The notes beneath the pieces are model-generated. The model saw only the letters and a list, made by a program, of their open reading frames with translations. It had not been told where the DNA came from and did no database searches. Below, piece by piece: positions 1 through 5,614 of a stretch of DNA of 5,686 nucleotides. The position numbers were made by a program, and so were the translations under genes. Origin of the DNA: Paracoccaceae bacterium (GTDB lineage Bacteria > Pseudomonadota > Alphaproteobacteria > Rhodobacterales > Rhodobacteraceae); assembly GCA_011525185.1 (NCBI GenBank), contig WTIQ01000035.1:1-5686 (forward strand), given 5' to 3'. Position 1 is the stretch's first letter. Each line of letters starts with the position of its first letter.

Positions 1-544
1 AAATAAAGCCATCTACCTTACCGTCAGTTTGCTCCCATATTTCGGGCCCTGTCCCATCAATATGCGCCTGCCGGTTGGCCACGTTGTCCAATTGGTTGGC
101 CCAAATGGCTCCGTTTTCTTCGCTCATGGAAAGAGCCTCAGCCAGACGTTGTGAGTATTTCACATAATTATTTGGATTTTTGTAGGGAACAGCGGGGACT
201 TCGATCAAATGCGCACCCAAGAGGCGAATGGCATCCTTTTTCTCTTGAGATTGCGTTTCGGGAATTACAATCACGGTCTTAAAGCCCATCGCTGCCCCAA
301 CAAGCGCCAGTCCAATGCCTGTATTTCCTGCCGTACCCTCTACGATGGTGCCGCCTGGCTTTAAAGCGCCCGATTTTATGGCGTGGCGGATGATCGACAG
401 GGCTGCGCGGTCTTTCACTGATTGACCCGGATTTAAAAACTCTGCTTTTCCAAGAATAGTACAGCCCGTTTCCTCGCTCACCTTGCGCAATTTTATCAAA
501 GGGGTGTTCCCAATCGCATCGGTTAAATCAGCGGCATAATGCAT
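1..544 (-). CDS. cysK: Cysteine synthase A, N-terminal 181 residues (runs off the left edge)
   Basis: This is a PLP-dependent O-acetylserine sulfhydrylase, which makes L-cysteine from O-acetylserine and sulfide in the cytoplasm. The visible part opens with the family signature DAIGNTPLIKL (residues 9-19). The Schiff-base lysine is K44 within NPGQSVKDRAAL. The phosphate/substrate loop EGTAGNTGIGLA lies at 69-80, and IPETQSQEKKD follows at 94-104. The loop reads EGTAGNTG rather than the enterobacterial EPTSGNTG; I know this form from Rhodobacterales CysK proteins of about 340 residues, so roughly half the gene is shown. The frame is open to the window edge, ending KVDGFI. The ATG start is supported by GGAG seven nt upstream (complement of 552-555). 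It lies 124 nt downstream of the methyltransferase gene on the same strand. I see no strong terminator or sigma-70 promoter in that gap, so transcription by read-through or from a weak own promoter are both possible. Confidence 0.93.
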   Translation of the reverse strand, partial: MHYAADLTDAIGNTPLIKLRKVSEETGCTILGKAEFLNPGQSVKDRAALSIIRHAIKSGALKPGGTIVEGTAGNTGIGLALVGAAMGFKTVIVIPETQSQEKKDAIRLLGAHLIEVPAVPYKNPNNYVKYSQRLAEALSMSEENGAIWANQLDNVANRQAHIDGTGPEIWEQTDGKVDGFI

Positions 545-668
545 GGCTTAGCTCCAAAATATACTGCGCGTTCATTACTGAGCTTACACGCTGAACTCAA
601 GGCATGGTGATGCGTTTTGCAAGTGAAAACATCTTCAACACGACAGACATCGAAAATGCAAAAGAGAA

Positions 669-1880
669 CTATCGGAGAGGGTTTGATAAGGTGATCTGCG
701 TCACGTCACAATTACCGCTTGAAAATGTTGAGGCGCAGGATGTGAGATACATATTCCACATGCGACGGAACCTCTCATCAAACCCAAGCGGTGCCACTTT
801 GTCCCACTTGTCGTTAAAATCATCATACCATCGACGAAGTGTCTGCGAATAGCTGGGGCCAAATTCAATTGATTTGACAACATTAAGCCCCGCCTTCTCG
901 ACCTCTCGGCGTAGCACAACAGGACTTGGCAACATTCCACCAGGGAAAATATATTTCTGAATGAAATCAACACCTTTTCGGTATAATTCCCAGCGCTCGT
1001 GGTTGACCGTTATTATTTGAAGCGTCGCTGATCGACCAGGTTCAAGGCACTCACGGACCTTTTGAAAATAAACAGGCCAGTATTTTTGCCCGACCGCTTC
1101 AAACATCTCGATGCTTGCGATCCCGTCATAGCGCGCCGTTTCATCCCGATAATCTTGAAGCTTAAAGCTAACCTGATCGCTCAATCCTTGATCGGCAATG
1201 CGTTTGCGGGCAAACTCCAATTGTTCGGTGCTCAGCGTTAGCCCCGTCACCTTTAAACCCCGCTCTTTTGCCGCATATTCTGCAAATCCTCCCCATCCGC
1301 ATCCAATCTCAAGAACATGCTCCCCTGGCTTCACATTCATTTGGTCCACCATGGAGGCATATTTTGCGATTTGAGCACTTTCCAAACTTTCTTGTCCCGT
1401 TTTGAAAAGAGCAGACGAATAGGTCATCGTCTCATCGAGCCAGAGTTGATAAAACTCGTTTCCCAAATCGTAATGATAGCTGATATTTTTGAGAGCCTGA
1501 CGCTTGGAATTTCGTTGTAACCAAAAGCGAAATTTCTCGTAAGAGCGTACCAGTTTCATGCCAGGAAATCCATCGTACACGGCTTCATTGTCCGCATGAA
1601 CCCAATCCATGAAAGCCTGAAGATCTGGCGTATCCCAACCGCCTTCCAAGTAGGCTTCGCAAAATCCAAGGTCACCTTCTCGGATCAATCGTGCAAAAAG
1701 ATCGTTATCCTTGATCTCCAATGAGGTCACGGGGCCGGTGTTCTTACCCTCTGCCCGAAAAACGCGGCCATCAGGTAAGTTGAAGTCAACGCGGCCCGTA
1801 TTGATTTTTTGGACTGTCTCAAAAACCTGCGAAAAATAACGCGGCAGACCTTGTTGCCCCTCAGTAGAAGTTAACACCAT
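669..1880 (-). CDS. cfaA: CFA-synthase-family SAM methyltransferase (CfaA/UfaM-like, photolyase-linked)
   Basis: This 403-residue protein belongs to the cyclopropane-fatty-acyl-phospholipid synthase family, which transfers a SAM methyl group to the double bond of membrane unsaturated fatty acids. Seen in sequence: HYDLGNEFY (136-144), SAM-binding motif VLEIGCGWGG (189-198), SIEMFEAVG (256-264), YIFPGGMLPSP (310-320), FGPSYSQTL (340-348), and the C-terminal GNCDVTQITL. E261 and Y344 match E. coli E239 and Y317. However, the positions of the bicarbonate ligands C139 and H266 appear to be S156 and about I290. Its start is 9 nt after the phr stop and is preceded by a G-rich ribosome site (AGGGGGC), so it should be co-transcribed with phr. 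From established work, R. sphaeroides cfaA next to phrA is in the RpoE-ChrR singlet-oxygen regulon, and its product takes part in furan fatty acid synthesis (UfaM). I infer the same role here; ordinary cyclopropane synthesis remains possible. Confidence 0.9.
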   Translation of the reverse strand: MVLTSTEGQQGLPRYFSQVFETVQKINTGRVDFNLPDGRVFRAEGKNTGPVTSLEIKDNDLFARLIREGDLGFCEAYLEGGWDTPDLQAFMDWVHADNEAVYDGFPGMKLVRSYEKFRFWLQRNSKRQALKNISYHYDLGNEFYQLWLDETMTYSSALFKTGQESLESAQIAKYASMVDQMNVKPGEHVLEIGCGWGGFAEYAAKERGLKVTGLTLSTEQLEFARKRIADQGLSDQVSFKLQDYRDETARYDGIASIEMFEAVGQKYWPVYFQKVRECLEPGRSATLQIITVNHERWELYRKGVDFIQKYIFPGGMLPSPVVLRREVEKAGLNVVKSIEFGPSYSQTLRRWYDDFNDKWDKVAPLGFDERFRRMWNMYLTSCASTFSSGNCDVTQITLSNPLR

Positions 1881-1889
1881 TTCCGCCCC

Positions 1890-3309
1890 CTAGAACTCTC
1901 GGTCTTTGTATGCAGAAAGAGCGGCCTCCCGCCCTGCTGCCATCGTCACAATAGGGTCAGGATAAACCATATTCGCGGATAATTGCCAGTGTTTTGGAAT
2001 AGCCTCAAAAAACGCCTCTGCCGTCGCGCTTGGCTGTTGTGAAAGTTCTGCAATCCACTGCCGAACGTATGTGCCTTTGGGATCGAATTTCTTAAGTTGG
2101 GTTTCGGCGTTGAAAATACGAAAGTAAGGCGTCGCATCTGGCCCTGAGCCTGCCGACCACTGCCACCCCATCGCATTGCTGGCGGGGTCCCAGTCGATCA
2201 AACACTGCTCAAACCAGCGCTGTCCAATCCTCCAGTCAGTCATCAAATGTTTTGTCAGATAGGACGCAACAATCATTCGCCCCCTGTTGTGCATGCGACC
2301 TGTCACATACATTTCTCGCATGGCTGCATCAACAAATGGAACACCCGTGCGCCCCTGTTTCCAGGCCAGCACATGCGGATGGTGTTCATCGCTATTCCAC
2401 GGAAACTTATCCCACTCGGGCCGCCAGTTTTGTTCAAGGATATGCGGAGTGTGATACATCAGATGATAGGCAAACTCGCGCCAAACCAACTCTTTTAAAA
2501 AGGTTTCAGTGCCGCTTGTCCCCCCCCGTTCAACGAGATGCCAAACCGCATGCCAACAGAGTTGTGGACTGATCTCCCCCAGTGCCAAATTTTCCGAAAG
2601 CCCCGATGTGCCGAGCACTGATGGAATATCGCGCAATCTATCATAGTCTTGCACCTCTTGATCGACGAAGATTGCAAGACGATCCTGTGCAGCCCTTTCG
2701 CCGACACGGGCATAGTGGGATACAATCTCAGCACCACGCTGCATGTCCGACGCAAGGCCCCAATCCGCAATTTGATCAGATGCAAGATCGCGATCTATAG
2801 CCTGCATTGACGCTGGCTTTTCAAGGGGGGTCTTCACATCACGCCCACGGACAGCTTTCCAAAACGGCGAATAGACCCGATAAAATGATCCACTTCCCGA
2901 GCTGACCGTCCATGGCTCACACATGAGATGTGCGGCAAAGCTCATAGCATCTCGCCCAGCCTCTTTCAGGGCGGTTTTGACATGGCTATCCCGCTCTTGT
3001 GATTTTGGATCATAAAGGCGATTCCAAACCACCGCAGACGCCCCTGTTTCAATCAATCAGCGCGTTCAGGACCTCCAGAACATTGCCACGTCGAAGAATA
3101 AGCTTAACGCCATGCTCTCCGTAAGACGCAGCGAGTGCCTTGAGCCCCTGCTCTAAGCGCCATTTTGGAGCTGCTCCAAGTGCCTCCCCCGCTTCGTCTA
3201 AAATGAACACCGGGACCACAGGCCGCCCCGTTTGCGATGCAAAAGACAGCGCTGAATTGTCGGACAATCTTAAATCACGCCTAATCCAGTATAAAATCGG
3301 AGATGTCAC
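1890..3309 (-). pseudogene. phr: Deoxyribodipyrimidine photolyase, interrupted by a +1 frameshift
   Basis: This encodes an FAD-dependent class I-type photolyase that repairs UV-induced cyclobutane pyrimidine dimers using blue light. It falls into two overlapping frames. 3309-3049 begins with GTG and gives the first 86 residues (SPILYWIRRDLRLSDN, the Rossmann-like antenna domain). 3056-1890 continues from ETGASAVVWNRLYDP to the C-terminus. FAD-domain motifs in the second frame, numbered from its TTG, are TSGLSENLALGEISP (150-164), ELVWREFAYHLM (189-200), MHNRGRMIVASYL (255-267) and GWQWSAGSGPDATPYFRIFN (297-316). Joined, the protein would be about 472 residues, the size of E. coli Phr. The break is at CTGATTGATTGAAACAGG: removing one T gives LIDETGAS, and removing one ATTG copy gives LIETGAS. 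The split falls inside the antenna domain, so two separate functional halves are unlikely. The second frame could start at TTG (3056) by reinitiation. A sequencing error is a real alternative. The GTG start has the G-rich site GGGGCGAGAG immediately upstream. Confidence 0.9.
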
Positions 3310-3312
3310 ACT

Positions 3313-3340
3313 CTCGCCCCATTTTTGGCTCGCCCCATTT
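3313..3340 (-). repeat. Tandem 12-bp repeat over the phr ribosome-binding site
   Basis: The 12-mer AAATGGGGCGAG (minus strand) occurs exactly twice, at 3340-3329 and 3324-3313, with a 16-bp period. The copy nearer phr supplies the G-rich Shine-Dalgarno-like stretch directly before the GTG start at 3309. The other copy places a second, apparently unused, G-rich site 16 nt upstream. Each copy contains an ATG, but both ATGs are out of frame with phr. This looks like a short tandem duplication in the phr leader; any role in translation control is inference. Confidence 0.8.
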
Positions 3341-3347
3341 ACGGACT

Positions 3348-3376
3348 TTTACGCGTGACGCCTCTGCTTTGGATCA
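3348..3376 (-). promoter_or_regulatory. Candidate RpoE-ChrR (ECF11-type) promoter for phr-cfaA
   Basis: On the minus strand TGATCC (3376-3371) is followed after 17 nt by CGTAAA (3353-3348). From memory this matches the TGATCC / CGTA-type elements used by the ECF sigma factor RpoE paired with the zinc anti-sigma factor ChrR, which controls singlet-oxygen responses including phrA and cfaA in Rhodobacter sphaeroides. The first three bases are the TGA stop codon of the upstream aminotransferase gene. Transcription would start near 3341, leaving a leader of about 30 nt before the phr GTG. This spacing and the target genes fit well; the assignment is a motif inference without expression data. Confidence 0.6.
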
Positions 3377-4588
3377 AAGAATGTCGTCTAAGGCATTCAT
3401 CAAACGATCCACTTCCGCAGTACTGGTGTAATGCACGAAACTCATTCTTAAGACGCCGACATCAGAATCTAGCCCCATTGCCTCAAGAGGACGGACACCG
3501 TAAAAATTATCGCCCCCCACAGCAATGCCGCGCTGTGCCAATTTCTCTGCAATATGAGCAGGGTTCTCTTTCGTCTGCACAGATACAGTCGGGGCGCGAC
3601 GCTCTGGATCATTTGGACCCAAGAGCCGCAATGAGTTTTTAGAGGACACATAGGAGAGCAAAGGCGCAAGACGCTTTATTTCTTCTGCACGCATCAGATC
3701 ATGGACAGCGCGACAGCGCTCTGTTGCGGTTTGTGTCTCACTAAAGTGATGATCGTAAAGTGCATCAAAATAATCTGCGATCCCTGCACAGGCGGCGGTT
3801 TGTGCGTGATCAGGCCCTGCTGGTGTGAAACGTTTGTAAAGCGAACCCGCATTGAAAGAATGACCTTGATTGGGCAGGCGCTCGCCAAGAGCACGACGGA
3901 TGACCATAAGACCCTGATGTGGACCATATGTTTTATACGTTGAGAAGAGGTAGATATCCGCCCCAAGCTCATCCACATTAGGCAAGCCATGTGGCGCATA
4001 GCTTACGCCATCAACACAGGCCACAGCACCTGCTGCGTGAACGCGCGTCACGATCTCTTTGACTGGGTTAATATCTCCAATGATGTTTGAACAATGAGGA
4101 AAACAAACAAGTGCCACTCTCTGATCTAAAAGGGCTTCGAGGTCTTTTATTTCAAGACATCCCGTTTCGGGGTTAATCGCCCATTCGCGGACTTCAATGC
4201 CTGCGGCTTCTAACCTTCGCCAAGGACCAGAGTTGGCCTCATGATCTTGGTTCGTGACAATGATCGCGTCTCCAACGTCCAGATACTCGCGAAAGGCTTG
4301 GGAGAGAACGTAAGTATTTTGAGTCGTGGATGGCCCAAAGCTCAGCTCATTTTCCTCAACGCCAAGCATCGCAGAAAGACGCCTGCGCGCCTCGTCCATT
4401 TCCTCACCGCCAAGTTTTGACGGTTCGATTAGCCAATAGGGCTGCATTTTACGTTCTGTGTAAAACCGATGAAGGCGTTCTATGACTTGGCGACATGCAT
4501 ATGAGCCCCCTGCATTTTCAAAGAACGCTATATTTTCAGTCCTCAAAGCTGGGAACTGACGCCGTGCAAATTCAAGGTCAAGGGGCAT
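3374..4588 (-). CDS. Class V aminotransferase-fold PLP enzyme, VC1184-type 'cysteine desulfurase-like' protein
   Basis: This 404-residue fold-type I PLP enzyme matches the VC1184 subfamily of cysteine desulfurase-like proteins (about 400 residues, usually of unknown substrate). Seen in sequence: N-terminal FFENAGGSYACRQV (22-35); H116 in NQDHEAN, a likely ring-stacking residue; D193 in VDGVSYAPHG, which should hold the pyridine nitrogen; and the Schiff-base lysine K219 in FSTYKTYGPHQG. The C-terminal LRMSFVHYTSTAEVDRLMNAL is characteristic. The loop that carries the catalytic cysteine in NifS/IscS/SufS reads GIAVGGDNFYGVRPLE (354-369) and has no cysteine, so sulfur transfer is doubtful. A lyase, epimerase or aminotransferase-like reaction is more plausible; the substrate is unknown. 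ATG at 4588 has GGAG six nt upstream (complement of 4595-4598). It is the first gene of the minus-strand run and lies 64 nt before phr, which has its own candidate promoter, so a functional tie to phr is uncertain. Confidence 0.88.
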   Translation of the reverse strand: MPLDLEFARRQFPALRTENIAFFENAGGSYACRQVIERLHRFYTERKMQPYWLIEPSKLGGEEMDEARRRLSAMLGVEENELSFGPSTTQNTYVLSQAFREYLDVGDAIIVTNQDHEANSGPWRRLEAAGIEVREWAINPETGCLEIKDLEALLDQRVALVCFPHCSNIIGDINPVKEIVTRVHAAGAVACVDGVSYAPHGLPNVDELGADIYLFSTYKTYGPHQGLMVIRRALGERLPNQGHSFNAGSLYKRFTPAGPDHAQTAACAGIADYFDALYDHHFSETQTATERCRAVHDLMRAEEIKRLAPLLSYVSSKNSLRLLGPNDPERRAPTVSVQTKENPAHIAEKLAQRGIAVGGDNFYGVRPLEAMGLDSDVGVLRMSFVHYTSTAEVDRLMNALDDIL

Positions 4589-4620
4589 GCGTTTCTCCGT
4601 ATTATTTGCGCTCAGCTAGC

Positions 4621-4650
4621 ACTCTAAAAGGGACGCCCTCTGATTGTAAA
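4621..4650 (-). promoter_or_regulatory. Possible sigma-70 promoter of the VC1184-like gene
   Basis: On the minus strand TTTACA (4650-4645) is separated by 18 nt from TAGAGT (4626-4621). These match five and four of the six housekeeping consensus bases. Transcription would begin near 4614, about 25 nt before the ATG at 4588. A TACAAT overlapping the same region is an alternative -10 but has no good -35. This is a weak assignment by motif only. Confidence 0.35.
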
Positions 4651-4674
4651 GCGACATAAAACTGTGATGTTTCA

Positions 4675-4704
4675 TTGACAAGGTGCCGCTTTTGACTCTC
4701 AAAT
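4675..4704 (+). promoter_or_regulatory. Possible sigma-70 promoter of the BCCT gene
   Basis: A perfect TTGACA (4675-4680) lies 18 nt before TCAAAT (4699-4704; four of six matches to TATAAT). It would start transcription near 4711 and give a long leader of about 145 nt to the BCCT ATG at 4856. The -10 overlaps the left arm of the inverted repeat at 4696-4718, which could be an operator or simply part of the leader. The -35 is strong and the -10 is mediocre. Confidence 0.4.
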
Positions 4705-4718
4705 GGTTTTTTTGAGAG
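4696..4718. repeat. Inverted repeat CTCTCAAA-N7-TTTGAGAG
   Basis: A perfect 8-bp inverted repeat (4696-4703 and 4711-4718) with a 7-nt spacer overlaps the candidate BCCT promoter. Its size and placement suit a dimeric repressor or activator site, or a hairpin at the very start of the transcript. The cognate regulator is not in the window and I do not recognise the site. Confidence 0.55.
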
Positions 4719-4720
4719 AC

Positions 4721-4742
4721 TATTCCTAAGAATAATTTTTTT
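4721..4742 (+). other. Short AT-rich hairpin followed by a T-run (attenuator-like?)
   Basis: TATTC (4721-4725) and GAATA (4730-4734) can form a 5-bp stem with the 4-nt loop CTAA, followed by seven T residues (4736-4742). The arrangement resembles a minimal intrinsic terminator on the plus strand, but the stem is short and contains only one GC pair, so it is probably too weak to terminate alone. It sits just after the larger inverted repeat in the BCCT leader. Confidence 0.3.
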
Positions 4743-4784
4743 GGAAATGATGCGCGCAAAAGATCTGTTGGTGATAGCCTAAGG

Positions 4785-4811
4785 ATGCCAGTGCAAAGTA
4801 TGCCAGTGCAA
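4785..4811. repeat. Tandem 12-bp repeat in the BCCT leader
   Basis: ATGCCAGTGCAA occurs twice, at 4785-4796 and 4800-4811, with a 15-bp period. It lies 45-70 nt before the BCCT start codon, downstream of the candidate promoter. Tandem sites for a regulator and a chance slippage duplication are both possible. The rest of the 4812-4855 stretch holds only the ribosome site GGGAGGG (4845-4851). Confidence 0.75.
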
Positions 4812-4855
4812 GGGGTTTTTGCAGATTAAGGGCTATAACAAAAAGGGAGGGCAAA

Positions 4856-5303
4856 ATGGCAACAGCACCACCGCTTCTGGAATTACCCAGCGAAACCGCG
4901 GAAGCCAGTTTCTATAGCGGCTTTAGTAAACATGTTACAATCACCGCAAAAATGCTGATCGGCCTCTTGATCGTCTTGGCTGTTATCTTTCCCAACAATG
5001 CGGCCTCTGTGCTAAACTCACTAAAGGCGTTTTCGCTCGAAAACTTTGGCGCTTGGTACGTTTGGGTGGTCGCATTCTATGTGATTGTCTGCGTTGCTTG
5101 CGCCATCGTTCCCAACTCGGGTAAACTTCTTTTGGGACGCCCTGGCGACACACCTGAATTTTTGGATTTTTCATGATTTTCCATGATGTTCGGAGCAGGT
5201 ATCGGTAACGCGATGCTGACATTTGCAATGGCTGAACCAATGTATAACTTCGCAACGAACCCAGCTGTGATTATGGGGTTGGCCGAAGGATCAGTCGCCT
5301 CGA
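4856..5303 (+). pseudogene. BCCT-family (betaine/choline/carnitine) transporter, 5' remnant with in-frame stop
   Basis: The first ~149 codons of a BCCT transporter remain; intact members import betaine, choline, carnitine or DMSP-like osmolytes with Na+ or H+ and have about 500 or more residues and 12 membrane helices. Seen: ATG at 4856 with a strong GGGAGGG site; helix 1 around residues 29-46; helix 2 around 64-86; then PGDTPEFLDFS. Codon 107 is TGA (5174-5176) where the family has W in a FSWFSMMFGAGIG-like segment, so a single G-to-A change would explain it. The same frame continues with FSMMFGAGIG and AMAEPMYNF to about GLAEGSVAS, where similarity stops near 5303. The next codons to the TAG at 5363 run into the opposite-strand gapR and are not transporter sequence. 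Both the nonsense codon and loss of about 70% of the gene make it non-functional. Substrate cannot be assigned. Confidence 0.88.
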
Positions 5304-5329
5304 GGTGTGCTGAAATTGACGATTGCGCC

Positions 5330-5587
5330 TCAATTCATGCCAAGAGCTTCTTTGTAAAGCTCTAGGACGGCTTCTTCTTCTGCGACTTCACTTTCGTCGC
5401 GTCGACGCAGGGTCACGATTTTGCGCAAAACCTTAACATCGTAACCTCTGCCTTTGGCCTCAGCCAAGACCTCTTTCTGCTGATCTGCAATATCTTTTTT
5501 CTCGACCTCGAGCCGCTCAAATCTTTCAATAAATTGCCTAAGTTCATCCGCAGTTACACGGTAGGAACTATTTGTCACATCCTGCAT
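5330..5587 (-). CDS. gapR: GapR/DUF2312 nucleoid-associated DNA-binding protein
   Basis: This 85-residue protein matches the DUF2312 (UPF0335) family, whose Caulobacter member GapR binds AT-rich, overtwisted DNA ahead of replication and transcription and helps chromosome segregation. Seen: a long charged helical region FIERFERLEVEKKDIADQQK (19-38), then EVLAEAKGRGYDVKVLRKIVTLRRRD (39-64), and an acidic C-terminal helix EEEAVLELYKEAL. The heptad-like spacing of hydrophobics in the first helix fits its coiled-coil dimer. The ATG at 5587 is preferred: GGAG (complement of 5594-5597) is six nt upstream, and known members are 85-90 residues. A GTG at 5611 would add eight residues but has no ribosome site. 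The gene converges with the BCCT remnant, whose truncation point lies only about 26 bp beyond the gapR stop, so gapR appears intact beside a rearrangement junction. Confidence 0.92.
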   Translation of the reverse strand: MQDVTNSSYRVTADELRQFIERFERLEVEKKDIADQQKEVLAEAKGRGYDVKVLRKIVTLRRRDESEVAEEEAVLELYKEALGMN

Positions 5588-5614
5588 TAGTATCTCCGCT
5601 TTTTCCGACACGGT

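Noticed and set aside
614..630. GTTTT-N7-AAAAC inverted repeat between cfaA and cysK as a terminator
   Set aside because: It is a five-bp AT-rich stem without a following T-run; too weak to call.
604..852. Plus-strand open frame of 82 codons spanning the end of cfaA
   Set aside because: Most of it is antisense to the conserved C-terminus of the methyltransferase, it has no clear ribosome site, and its product resembles nothing I know.
2247..2800. Several overlapping plus- and minus-strand frames of 70-106 codons inside phr
   Set aside because: All are out-of-frame shadows of the conserved photolyase FAD domain; none has protein-like motifs or a credible start.
3694..3999. 101-codon minus-strand frame within the VC1184-like gene
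   Set aside because: It is a frame-shifted shadow of the PLP-lysine region, and the true frame is conserved throughout.
4983..5255. 90-codon minus-strand frame opposite the BCCT remnant
   Set aside because: The plus frame carries clear transporter helices; this frame is very basic with no recognisable features and no ribosome site.
5311..5337. Imperfect inverted repeat (TGAAATTGA / TCAATTCA) over the gapR stop as a terminator
   Set aside because: The stem is short and AT-rich with a bulge, the loop is 10 nt, and no T-run follows on either strand.
5183..5365. Separate 60-codon gene starting at the ATG after the BCCT stop
   Set aside because: It is in phase with the transporter frame and is its continuation after the nonsense codon; its last ~20 codons are junction and antisense-gapR sequence.
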